DNA of 53,499 bases, taken from contig JAUYSM010000084.1 of NCBI GenBank assembly GCA_030696315.1, forward strand, positions 1-53,499. The letters run 5' to 3'. The notes beneath the pieces were generated by a model. That model had not been told where the DNA came from. It ran no database searches and saw only the letters and a list, made by a program, of their open reading frames with translations. This document shows, one piece after another, positions 30,466 through 38,305 of the stretch (the first letter of the stretch is position 1; every line of letters starts with the position of its first letter). The position numbers and the translations under genes are program-made. The DNA comes from Pseudohongiella sp. (GTDB lineage Bacteria; Pseudomonadota; Gammaproteobacteria; Pseudomonadales; Pseudohongiellaceae).

Positions 30466-31262
30466 ACAGCGCCATCTACACTGGCATTGTGAGGCATAGA
30501 CGCTTACACCCGGTACTGCATCACTTCAGATACCGCGTGTTTATGATGTATCTCGATCTGGATGAGCTGAAAACCGTGTTTGATGACTCGTGGTGCTGGT
30601 CTTCGCGCAATCCAGCCTTGGCATGGTTCCGCCGCAAAGACTTTCTCAATCCTGAGACCCCTGATTTAAAGCAGGCGGTGCTGGATTGCGTGCAAGCATC
30701 AACCGGTGAGCGCCCGGATGGCGCTGTGTGTGTACTCAGCAACTTGCGTTACTTTGGATACCTGGTTAACCCGATTACCTGCTACTACGTGTTTGGAAAA
30801 GACGGAGCATTGCGGTTTGTTGTTGCAGAAGTAACCAACACGCCTTGGGGCGAAAGTACGCACTATGTTATCCCGTGTGGCACTGTCTCTGATGGAGCTT
30901 TCAGCTTTGAAAAACAAATGCACGTGTCACCTTTTATGCCCATGAATATGACCTATCGTTGGCGCAGCTCCTCACCGGCCCAGCGTTTGAATCTGAATCT
31001 CCAGAACTGGCAGGCCGATCGCCAGGTTTTTAATGCCAGCCTGTCCTTGCAAAAACAGGCTCTTACGCCCGGCAACTTGAGGCGCATGCTCATGCTGTAT
31101 CCACTGATGACCGTTCAAGTGTTTGTTGCCATCTACTGGCAAGCTTTAAAATTATTTGTCAAAAAAGTGCCCATTGTTGCGCACCCCGCTCATGTTCCAC
31201 CTGCGATAACACAGCCCGCTATACCACAGCCGGCGATAACACAAAGAGACAAGCCATTATGA
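30462..31262 (+). CDS. DUF1365 family protein
   Basis: 266 residues with the DUF1365 signature at the N-terminus (AIYTGIVRHRRLHPVLHHFRYRVFMMYLDLDEL) and NLRYFGYLVNPITCYYVF plus EVTNTPWGESTHYVI in the middle. DUF1365 proteins are almost always encoded beside CFA-synthase-like methyltransferases and, in Rhodobacter, belong to the RpoE/ChrR regulon. No catalytic mechanism is established. Four-base overlaps on both sides show tight translational coupling. The C-terminus carries a short Pro-Ala-Ile-Thr-Gln repeat (PPAITQPAIPQPAITQ). Confidence 0.9.
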   Translation: MNSAIYTGIVRHRRLHPVLHHFRYRVFMMYLDLDELKTVFDDSWCWSSRNPALAWFRRKDFLNPETPDLKQAVLDCVQASTGERPDGAVCVLSNLRYFGYLVNPITCYYVFGKDGALRFVVAEVTNTPWGESTHYVIPCGTVSDGAFSFEKQMHVSPFMPMNMTYRWRSSSPAQRLNLNLQNWQADRQVFNASLSLQKQALTPGNLRRMLMLYPLMTVQVFVAIYWQALKLFVKKVPIVAHPAHVPPAITQPAIPQPAITQRDKPL

Positions 31263-32593
31263 AATCTCCGGGTAACCGTCAGACCGGCGCAGTTCAAACG
31301 GCTGCGCGTCAACATGCTTTAGACGTCGAGCAAAGTTCACCTGTCCAAAACTTTATGAGCCACGCGACGCGCATTCAACGCATAGCAAGACATTTACTGT
31401 TCAGAAAGTTGTCACAGATCAGCTCAGGAAGAATTGTGATTGACGAAGGCACCGCCGTGCACAGCTTTGGTGAGACGAATTCAGAGGCCTTGACGGCACA
31501 CGTGATTGTGTCGCATCCGGCCTTTTATCCTGCCGTCGCCTTTAACGGCAGTATCGGCGGAGGCGAGTCCTACATGCAGCAACACTGGCATACTCCGGAT
31601 CTGGTGACCCTGGTGCGCATCATGGTCATCAACATGAGCATGTTGGATGCACTGGATGGCGGAAAGGCAGCGATTGCCCGATTTATGGACAAGATCATGC
31701 ATCTTCGTAATCGCAATACGATTGCTGGATCACGTAAAAACATTTCCGCACATTACGATTTGAGCAATGAATTTTTTGCAAGCTTTCTTGACCCGACCAT
31801 GATGTATTCATCTGCTATTTTTCGTGACGAGCAGCAGACATTGCATGAAGCATCAATTAACAAACTCAACCATATTTGTGAACGCCTGCAACTGAAACCA
31901 GGCGACCATCTGATTGAAATCGGCACAGGCTGGGGCTCCATGGCAATTCATGCCGCCAGACATTTCGGCTGTAAAGTGACCACCACCACCATTTCACAAG
32001 AGCAATTTAAACACGCTAGCGAACGTGTCAAAGCAGAAGGTCTGGAAAACCAGGTAGAACTGCTTTTGAAGGACTACCGCGACCTGACAGGCAAATACGA
32101 TAAACTGGTATCTATTGAAATGATTGAGGCCGTCGGGCATGAGTATTTTGCCAACTATTTTGAAAAATGCTCCTCGCTCTTGAAACCGGATGGCCTGATG
32201 CTGATACAGGCCATCACGATTTCGGATCAACGTTACGAATCAGCAAAACGCACAGTTGATTTTATTCAGCGTTATATTTTCCCGGGCGGCTGTCTGCCCA
32301 GCAACAGTGTCATCGCAGCACATGTTGCCAAAAATACTGATCTGCAGATTGTAGGGCTGGAAGACATCACGCGCGATTATGCGATGACGCTCGAACGCTG
32401 GCGCAAAACGTTCCTGAGCAAGCTCAAGGACATTCAGGCGCAAGGTTTCGGGCCTGATTTTATCAGGATGTGGGACTACTACCTGGCATATTGCCAAGGT
32501 GGTTTTATGGAACGGGTCATCCACACGGCACAGATTGTCATGGCGAAACCTCAACACCGTATGCAGGCACTGCACGCGAGAATCCCAAAATGA
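31259..32593 (+). CDS. cyclopropane-fatty-acyl-phospholipid synthase family methyltransferase
   Basis: 444-residue SAM-dependent enzyme that acts on unsaturated acyl chains of membrane phospholipids. The SAM site is EIGTGWGSMAIHAARHFGCKV. HYDLSNEFFASFLDPTMMYSSAIF and VDFIQRYIFPGGCLPSN are family active-site blocks. It is about 60 residues longer at the N-terminus than E. coli Cfa (382). Members in RpoE/ChrR operons may make cyclopropane, methylated or furan fatty acids, so the symbol is withheld. It overlaps DUF1365 and the following gene by four bases each. Confidence 0.9.
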   Translation: MKSPGNRQTGAVQTAARQHALDVEQSSPVQNFMSHATRIQRIARHLLFRKLSQISSGRIVIDEGTAVHSFGETNSEALTAHVIVSHPAFYPAVAFNGSIGGGESYMQQHWHTPDLVTLVRIMVINMSMLDALDGGKAAIARFMDKIMHLRNRNTIAGSRKNISAHYDLSNEFFASFLDPTMMYSSAIFRDEQQTLHEASINKLNHICERLQLKPGDHLIEIGTGWGSMAIHAARHFGCKVTTTTISQEQFKHASERVKAEGLENQVELLLKDYRDLTGKYDKLVSIEMIEAVGHEYFANYFEKCSSLLKPDGLMLIQAITISDQRYESAKRTVDFIQRYIFPGGCLPSNSVIAAHVAKNTDLQIVGLEDITRDYAMTLERWRKTFLSKLKDIQAQGFGPDFIRMWDYYLAYCQGGFMERVIHTAQIVMAKPQHRMQALHARIPK

Positions 32594-33342
32594 ACCGACG
32601 TCGAACTATTCAGCATAGCTTACTGATTGTCGCCGGACTGCTCTGGCAGAGCAGTTACGGCGCTACTGACGAAGCCAACTTGTGGGCAATTGGTACGGCA
32701 TGGACACCCGACAAGTCGGACGTGCTTTACCGAGAATATCATTTTGCCGAAGACCCCAATCTGGACCTGACCACCCGTGTCCAATACCGCCGCCCGGATG
32801 GCAGCGTGTTTGCCGAGAAGACCATTGATTACTCTCGGTCACTGACAGCACCGGAAATACAACATATCGACTACCGCAATACCGCAAGAATCAACACGGA
32901 GTTTTTGGAAGATGCGCGATCAGCGATGATCAAAGTGGGTTTTCAGGCGCATGACAGTGAACGCTATCGGGAAGAACTGCTGACGTACCGGGATTCCGTG
33001 GTTGTGGATGCAGGTTTTGATCCTTTTGTACGGAAGAACTGGCAGTCACTGGTTGCGGGAACATCCGTTGGTGCGGCCATGCTGGTCCCCTCGCGTCTGG
33101 ACACGGTGAGAATCAGTCTGATTAAAACTGACCACCGATTCTGCGATGCTAATAATGCAGATATCTACTGCTTTGTGGTCCGGCCCGCTGGCATGCTGCG
33201 CGCCGTTGGCTGGTTTGTCGACCCTATCTACATTGGTTATGACAAGGACTCTAAACGACTCAAAAACTTTAATGGCATCAGCAACCTACGTGATGACAAT
33301 GACCAACCTCGTAACGTACTGATCAGCTTTGAGTACTTCTGA
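32590..33342 (+). CDS. exported protein of unknown function, last gene of the ECF regulon
   Basis: 250 residues from ATG 32590, which overlaps the methyltransferase stop. A signal peptide covers about residues 1-24 (HSLLIVAGLLWQSSYG, cleavage near GA). The mature part is rich in charged and aromatic residues without membrane segments: VLYREYHFAEDPNLDLTTRVQYRRPDGSVFAEKTIDYSRS and later VPSRLDTVRISLIKTD. I do not recognise the family. The position at the end of a lipid-modification operon suggests a periplasmic or outer-membrane lipid-related role, which is inference only. Confidence 0.75.
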   Translation: MNRRRTIQHSLLIVAGLLWQSSYGATDEANLWAIGTAWTPDKSDVLYREYHFAEDPNLDLTTRVQYRRPDGSVFAEKTIDYSRSLTAPEIQHIDYRNTARINTEFLEDARSAMIKVGFQAHDSERYREELLTYRDSVVVDAGFDPFVRKNWQSLVAGTSVGAAMLVPSRLDTVRISLIKTDHRFCDANNADIYCFVVRPAGMLRAVGWFVDPIYIGYDKDSKRLKNFNGISNLRDDNDQPRNVLISFEYF

Positions 33343-33421
33343 GTGAATCTGCACAAAAGCTTTAAGTCAGTTTTTGAGTGGCCTGAGGTATAATCCCGCG
33401 CCTCAAGCGGAGGAGCACCCC

Positions 33422-34018
33422 ATGCCTTTACCCAATCCCGTAGCACGGGAACATATCCATACACGCAAAGTCAATTTTGAAGGCTTTGAGCGTGAAGATG
33501 GTCGTTTTGATATCGAGGCCCATCTGATTGATACAAAAACTTATGCGTTCAGTAATAACTGGCGGGGCACCATAGAGCCCGGCGTCGCTTTGCATGAGAT
33601 GTTGCTGCGTGTGACCATCAATGACAAGTTTGTCATTGAGGATATCGAAGCCGCCACCGACAACAGTCCGTTTGCAATCTGTCCGGACATCGCGATTGAC
33701 TATAAAAAGTTGATCGGAGTGACCATGGGGCCGGGCTGGCGCAACATGATCCGCAGTCGACTCGGCGGCTTAAAAGGCTGCACACACCTGACTGAATTGT
33801 TGTACCCCATGGCGACAGTTGCCATTCAGACCATACGACCCTTGCAGAACCATCGACGTCGCAAGGCAGACTCAGACAGCCGCCACCATGCTGGCAAACC
33901 TTTTGTTCTGAACACCTGTCATGCCTGGGCAGAATATTCGCCGGTGGTGAAAGAAAATGCGCCAGACTATTACGTGCCGCGCGAACTGAGTGAACTGATT
34001 GCCACTGACAGCGATTGA
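33422..34018 (+). CDS. DUF2889 family protein
   Basis: 198 residues from ATG 33422, preceded by GGAGGAG at ideal spacing. The family block is HIHTRKVNFEGFEREDGRFDIEAHLIDTKTYAFSNNWRGTIEPGVALHEMLLRVTINDKFVIEDIEAATDNSPFAICPD, with GGLKGCTHLTELL further on. DUF2889 proteins have no known function. A good -10 element (TATAAT at 33389-33394) lies 28 bases upstream, so it probably has its own promoter, separate from the ECF operon. Confidence 0.85.
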   Translation: MPLPNPVAREHIHTRKVNFEGFEREDGRFDIEAHLIDTKTYAFSNNWRGTIEPGVALHEMLLRVTINDKFVIEDIEAATDNSPFAICPDIAIDYKKLIGVTMGPGWRNMIRSRLGGLKGCTHLTELLYPMATVAIQTIRPLQNHRRRKADSDSRHHAGKPFVLNTCHAWAEYSPVVKENAPDYYVPRELSELIATDSD

Positions 34019-34031
34019 ATGGGCAACATAG

Positions 34032-34072
34032 GGAGTCGGAGCCCATTTCCTTCGGAAATATCCTCCGACTCC
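34032..34072. repeat. long hairpin after the DUF2889 gene
   Basis: GGAGTCGGAG (34032-34041) pairs with CTCCGACTCC (34063-34072). A second stem, ATTTCC with GGAAAT and a TTC loop, stacks inside (34045-34059). It lies between convergent DUF2889 and histidine kinase genes. It looks like a REP-type element rather than a simple terminator because there is no T-tract. Confidence 0.7.
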
Positions 34073-34087
34073 TGACACCGCTCCCCT

Positions 34088-34135
34088 TTAAGCCCCTGCT
34101 CCGTTAAGCCCCTGCTCCGTTAAGCCCGTGCCACG
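34088..34135. repeat. 16-bp tandem repeat, three units
   Basis: TTAAGCCCCTGCTCCG occurs at 34088-34103 and 34104-34119, exactly repeated. A third, diverged unit TTAAGCCCGTGCCACG follows at 34120-34135. The array ends at the base before the stop codon of the convergent histidine kinase gene. The same 16-base phase continues with TTAA into that stop. Confidence 0.8.
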
Positions 34136-36331
34136 TTAATCCAGCAACGGAATGACCAGCGTAATCGCCACGCCCTCATACTCTTTGATGTTGTCGGCTC
34201 GTATTTGTCCCTGGTGGAATTCTGCCACCAATCGTGCAATATGCAGCCCCATGCCTAAGTGTGGCTCGCGCTGTTTTTCCTGAGGCCGCACCGAGATCAT
34301 GGAATCAAACAGGCGACCCTTCATTTCTTCAGGCAGGTAAGGTCCGTAGTTGGTGACTCGCACCACTGCACGATCTTTGATCGCACGGCAGAAAACAGTA
34401 ATTGGCTTTTTGTAGTAGCTGAACTCAACGGCATTAGCGATGAGTTTGTCCATCAATTGTGCGATGTATTCCGGCACACCGTTGATCATCACACAACCTT
34501 CAAGATCGGCGTCGATGACGGCATCGGGATAGGCCAATCGATACCCCTCAACACAGCCGGCCAAGACCTTTACCAGATCTATTTTTTCTTTCTCTGAGGT
34601 CTGCAGCATCTGCTCGAGCCGGGTTGCTTCACTCATATTGGTCAGAATCAGGTTCAGGCGACTGATCCCCTCTTCAGCGCGCTGGATATAAACAGCAGAC
34701 TCTTTGTCTTGGGAAACCATGCCCAGATTCTCGAGGGAGGAACGCACTACGGTAACGGGCGTACGTAGCTCATGCGACAAGCGCGACGACATGTTCTCCA
34801 GATAGTTGGTGTATTGACCCAGGCGTTCCACCATGTTGTAAAAGCTTCGGGAAAGGTCGCCAATTTCATCTGAACTTTTTGTGGCGATAATTGTATTTTT
34901 GAGCCGCCCGTTGTCATCAATAATATTTTCTGCCTGATTCCTCAGCGCTCGTATGCGTGTTGATATCCGTGATGCAAAAAAGAACAAGCCAAACGCTACC
35001 AGTAACATGACACCGAGAATAGTATTGAACAGTGTCTCCATGGCCTGATTACGGAAGGTTCTCAGACCATTCATATTCTGGTCGACCACAACCGCACCCA
35101 TAATTTCGCCGTCTGCAAAGATGGGGTAAGCGGCTTCCAGAATTCGGGTTTGATCCTCGTTGATTGTTCTGAACTGGGTCTGGGCTTCGCCTCCCAATGC
35201 GGAGCTCAAATGTGCCCCTTCCAAGCGGCTACCGACATACAGTTCATCAATAAAATCGTTAGAGGGCTTGGTCAGTATCTGATAATAAATAGGGTGAAGT
35301 ATCTTGTCTTCGAGAATGCGCAGATACCTGTTACGTTCTTCGTCGTCCTGTGGCGAGGTTAAGGACAATCCGGTTGCCGACTGTATATCACCAACACTTA
35401 GCAATACACGACGCGTTCTGTCGACTACCTGGATACGAGAGTCGGTATACCCCATGCCCTCGACAATCTTGTCAATTTCCGGTGTAGGCCTCTGAACAGC
35501 GCCAAGTCGCTCAATATCGTTAACATTCGACGTGGCGACAACTGCCGTTACATTGCGGGTTTCAGGGTCGTCTACATCATAGACAGCAAATCCCAGCTTG
35601 GAACCCAGCATCGTTAAAGGCATGCGAAGCTCGATGGTGTAGCCATCCAGATTTTCATACCACTGACCGCTGATGCGCTCTTCATGCCTCAGCGAACCAA
35701 TATCGCGCAAATCACTGCCTATTTCGTAGGCATAAATGAATTCCGGACCGCGGGGTGACACAACATAACGCCTTAGCTCGCCATCAGGGCCGCTCATGGA
35801 AATCTGCACAAAATCACTGCGGTGAATGCTCAGACTGTCAGGCGCTCGATACACAACATTGTTGTCTACAACGTTGATGTAGGCATACAAAAAGCGATTG
35901 TGTTCGCCCACCAACAATTTGAAGTTAAGCGACTCATCGTTGTGGTAGTAACGAGAGAACTCACTTTGAGGATTCAGTGGTGTAGCAATGGTATTTGCCC
36001 GACCATAGGACAGTTCATAGCGTTGATAATCGCCCCAGTCTGTGAGGGTATTATCATCAAGACCCAATGCATAATAGATCGGATAGACATACAGGTTTTC
36101 GCTGCGCCGCGCGGGACCAAACGTGCCTTCGTCAAAAAGCTCAGGGCGCTCGTTCAGCGCAGTCGCCAAAGCCCGGGCAGTGCCAAGCACAACCTGTTCC
36201 TGACCACGGCGCAAGTAGTCTTCCATTTCCAGAATATAGCGATACCCCAACCACGGGATAACAAGCAGAAAACTGGACAAAAATACCAGCTTGAAGCGAA
36301 TGCCAAATGGGTGTTTAAGGGCTTTAGTCAT
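34136..36331 (-). CDS. sensor histidine kinase resembling the proteobacterial dedicated-sortase-system kinase
   Basis: 731-residue membrane sensor kinase. An N-terminal membrane segment (about 14-33) and a second near 440-465 flank a large periplasmic region. HAMP follows. The HisKA domain has the phospho-acceptor His520 in SSRLSHELRTPVTVVRSSLENLG, and the HATPase domain has an N-box (MDKLIANAVEFSYY). The long sensor region and its pairing match the dedicated-sortase-system kinase (PdsS type), but no sortase or sortase substrate is encoded in the window. It follows the response regulator after 17 bases in the same operon. Confidence 0.82.
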   Translation of the reverse strand: MTKALKHPFGIRFKLVFLSSFLLVIPWLGYRYILEMEDYLRRGQEQVVLGTARALATALNERPELFDEGTFGPARRSENLYVYPIYYALGLDDNTLTDWGDYQRYELSYGRANTIATPLNPQSEFSRYYHNDESLNFKLLVGEHNRFLYAYINVVDNNVVYRAPDSLSIHRSDFVQISMSGPDGELRRYVVSPRGPEFIYAYEIGSDLRDIGSLRHEERISGQWYENLDGYTIELRMPLTMLGSKLGFAVYDVDDPETRNVTAVVATSNVNDIERLGAVQRPTPEIDKIVEGMGYTDSRIQVVDRTRRVLLSVGDIQSATGLSLTSPQDDEERNRYLRILEDKILHPIYYQILTKPSNDFIDELYVGSRLEGAHLSSALGGEAQTQFRTINEDQTRILEAAYPIFADGEIMGAVVVDQNMNGLRTFRNQAMETLFNTILGVMLLVAFGLFFFASRISTRIRALRNQAENIIDDNGRLKNTIIATKSSDEIGDLSRSFYNMVERLGQYTNYLENMSSRLSHELRTPVTVVRSSLENLGMVSQDKESAVYIQRAEEGISRLNLILTNMSEATRLEQMLQTSEKEKIDLVKVLAGCVEGYRLAYPDAVIDADLEGCVMINGVPEYIAQLMDKLIANAVEFSYYKKPITVFCRAIKDRAVVRVTNYGPYLPEEMKGRLFDSMISVRPQEKQREPHLGMGLHIARLVAEFHQGQIRADNIKEYEGVAITLVIPLLD

Positions 36332-36348
36332 GTTCCAGGCACCCGCTG

Positions 36349-37098
36349 CTAATCGCCTCCATCTCCATCGCTGTCTCCATCGATGGCAACGTCGCCGCCA
36401 CCAATCATTTGTGTATTCCAGCGATACCCCATGCCATAGACTGTTTCTATGCAGTCGAATTCCGGTGCAACCTGCATAAACTTCTTACGGATACGTTTAA
36501 CGTGCGAGGTAATTGTGCTGCCATCCACAAAAATCTTGGATTCCTGCATTAACACCTGGCGACTTTTGACATGACCGGGAAACTTGACCAGCGCGTGCAC
36601 CATCCAGAACTCTGTCACAGTCAGTGGAACAGCCTGCCCATCCCACTGAATGGTCAGCCTGCCAATATCCAGCACCAGTTTTTCTCGCTGCAGCAGGTTT
36701 TCCGGTGAGGTTGGCTGATTCAACGCATCCTGCCGACGGAACAACGCGGCAATGCGTGCCGACAAGTGTGGCAGGCTGATATCTTTTGTCAGATAGTCAT
36801 CTGCGCCCATACGCAGGCCGCTGACCGTGTCAAAGTCGTTGTCTCGCGCAGTCAGGAAAATGATAGGCAAGGTTTCTGACATCGATCTCAGGCTCTGGCA
36901 AAGTGCAAATCCGCCGTCGATCTCGTTTTCCAGACCAATATCGATAATCGCCAGATTGGGTAATCGCAAGTCAAACGCGCGCATGGCATCGCGCCTGTTG
37001 GCGAATGTCTGGACCTCGTAGCCTTGTTTACGCAACACATCTGCGTAGTTCTCACGTATTGCTGCTTCGTCTTCAACAATCGCAATTCGTCGAGCCAT
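36349..37098 (-). CDS. OmpR-family response regulator resembling the dedicated-sortase-system regulator
   Basis: 249 residues from ATG 37098, which has GAAGG at good spacing; the reading frame is open further upstream but has no such site. The receiver domain has the acidic pair in VEDEAA, phospho-acceptor Asp53 (LAIIDIG) and LTKD as the Lys motif. The winged-helix C-terminus (LTVTEFWMVHALVKFPGHVKSRQVLM ... VYGMGYRW) is OmpR-like. A tail rich in Asp and Gly (GDVAIDGDSDGDGGD) closes the protein. It is the cognate partner of the adjacent kinase. Confidence 0.88.
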   Translation of the reverse strand: MARRIAIVEDEAAIRENYADVLRKQGYEVQTFANRRDAMRAFDLRLPNLAIIDIGLENEIDGGFALCQSLRSMSETLPIIFLTARDNDFDTVSGLRMGADDYLTKDISLPHLSARIAALFRRQDALNQPTSPENLLQREKLVLDIGRLTIQWDGQAVPLTVTEFWMVHALVKFPGHVKSRQVLMQESKIFVDGSTITSHVKRIRKKFMQVAPEFDCIETVYGMGYRWNTQMIGGGDVAIDGDSDGDGGD

Positions 37099-37313
37099 CG
37101 TACACCTTCCCCAAAATACCCTCAGGGCGCTGACTATACCGTATTTATGCGGACAACAAAGTGGTCGAAGCCTCGCGTAACCACATGCCATTATTCTGAC
37201 ATATTTGTTCAGCACAATGCCCTTGTTTACGCCTGCCAACGCAAGAAATCTCCTGTCTAATCCCCAGAGAACAACAGCTATTGCTGGATATTTTTTGCTT
37301 GGAGCCTGCACTG

Positions 37314-37976
37314 ATGAGCACTACCAGACTGGTAATTGGAGACAAGAATTTTTCATCCTGGTCACTGCGACCCTGGTTATTGTTAAAAAACTTCGAAATC
37401 CCGTTTGAAGAGGTCAACGTAGCACTTTATCAAGGCAATACTGCCGAGAAGCTGGGGCCTTTATCGCCCTCGCTGAAAGTGCCGGCGTTTCAGCATCGCG
37501 ATACCACCGTATGGGACTCCATTGCGATTTGCGAATACATATCGGAAGCCTTGCTGGATGGTAAAGGCTGGCCCAGCAGCCCTCGTAAACGCGCGACCGC
37601 ACGCTCCATATGCGCTGAAGTACACGCGGAGTTCCCGAATTTGAAGCGCGATTGGCCGATGAACTGCCACGCGTCCGTCAAGTTGTCGGTGACAGACGCG
37701 ATCGCCGACGAAATCGCGCGTATCGACGCGATCTGGAGCTGCTGCCGCCGGAAACACGGTGCCGGCGGCGAGTACCTGTTTGGTCGATTCTCTATTGCTG
37801 ATTGTATGTATGCGCCCATGGCCATTGCATTTCGCGCATATGGGGCGGAACTCAGTGGCCCCGCACAAAAATACGCGGATACCATTCTCGCCAACCCATG
37901 GGTGCAGGAATGGATTCGTCAGGGTAAAGCAGAGCAGCGAAGCAAAGTTGTTTTAAGTTCTGTCAGTAGTTTGTAG
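37314..37976 (+). CDS. glutathione S-transferase family protein
   Basis: 220 residues from ATG 37314 with GGAG 9 bases upstream. The N-terminal thioredoxin-like domain reads TRLVIGDKNFSSWSLRPWLLLKNFEIPFEEVNV, and KVPAFQHRDTTVWDSIAICEYISE holds the conserved cis-Pro and the Ser-Ile pair. The helical C-terminal domain ends GRFSIADCMYAPMAIAFRAYG. The SSWSLRPW start is typical of a bacterial GST subgroup resembling YfcF. It probably conjugates or reduces with glutathione; the substrate is unknown. It is followed by a GTA-rich tract and a terminator. Confidence 0.88.
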   Translation: MSTTRLVIGDKNFSSWSLRPWLLLKNFEIPFEEVNVALYQGNTAEKLGPLSPSLKVPAFQHRDTTVWDSIAICEYISEALLDGKGWPSSPRKRATARSICAEVHAEFPNLKRDWPMNCHASVKLSVTDAIADEIARIDAIWSCCRRKHGAGGEYLFGRFSIADCMYAPMAIAFRAYGAELSGPAQKYADTILANPWVQEWIRQGKAEQRSKVVLSSVSSL

Positions 37977-38078
37977 TAGTAGTGGCAGTAGTAAGTGGTA
38001 GCGAGTGTTTGTATATGAGTGTGTTGGAAGTAACTCCTTGAAGTAGTGTTGTGAAACTTGTGGCAAGAGTGACTTTGA

Positions 38079-38106
38079 GCAGGCCTTTATGGCCTGCTTT
38101 TTTTTT
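38079..38106 (+). terminator. intrinsic terminator after the GST gene
   Basis: GCAGGCC, a five-base loop, GGCCTGC and nine T residues: a perfect Rho-independent terminator on the plus strand, 103 bp after the GST stop. Confidence 0.93.
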
Positions 38107-38108
38107 GC

Positions 38109-38240
38109 CCTTCGATTCCGGTCGCACACTGAGCCAAGGGCAGTTCCTCAGAACGGCGCTGCGCGCCTGATTGTCCTTCGATTCCGGTCGCACACTGAGC
38201 CAAGGGCAGTTCCTCAGAACGGCGCTGCGCGCCTGATTGT
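38109..38240 (+). repeat. two exact 66-bp tandem copies within palindromic element B
   Basis: Units 38109-38174 and 38175-38240 are identical. Each runs from CCTTCGATTCCGG through the left arm GCACACTGAGCCAAGGGCAG to the end of the core half (GCCTGATTGT). The second unit passes directly into the rest of the complete element. The exact identity indicates a recent duplication. Confidence 0.9.
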
Positions 38241-38270
38241 TCTTCGCTCACTGCCCTTGGCTCAGTGTGC
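38190..38270 (-). repeat. palindromic intergenic element, copy B
   Basis: Perfect 20-bp arms (38190-38209 and 38251-38270) enclose a 41-base core (38210-38250). The core reads on the minus strand from TGAGCGAAGAACAAT to GTTCTGAGGAA. The inner hairpin is the GCGC type shared with copy D. A further left arm, from the duplicated unit, lies at 38124-38143. It follows the GST gene and precedes the diguanylate cyclase. Confidence 0.88.
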
Positions 38271-38305
38271 TAGTGGGCCGCATCGAGTTCAGCTACACTG
38301 CGCAG

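Larger units (their letters stand above)
37977..38305. other. intergenic region between the GST and diguanylate cyclase genes
   Basis: This 329-bp gap begins with a low-complexity stretch rich in GTA/AGT triplets (to about 38010). It then holds an intrinsic terminator (38079-38106) and palindromic element B with its 66-bp duplication (38109-38270). The final 35 bases before the diguanylate cyclase start show no clear ribosome binding site. Confidence 0.8.

Noticed and set aside
38109-38270. Repeated units taken as a CRISPR array
   Set aside because: The units are direct 66-bp duplications without spacers, belong to a palindromic element seen at other loci, and no cas gene is present.
38237-38305. 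N-terminal extension of the diguanylate cyclase
   Set aside because: The extra codons come from the palindromic repeat and have no ribosome binding site; the tandem ATGs at 38306/38309 are better starts.
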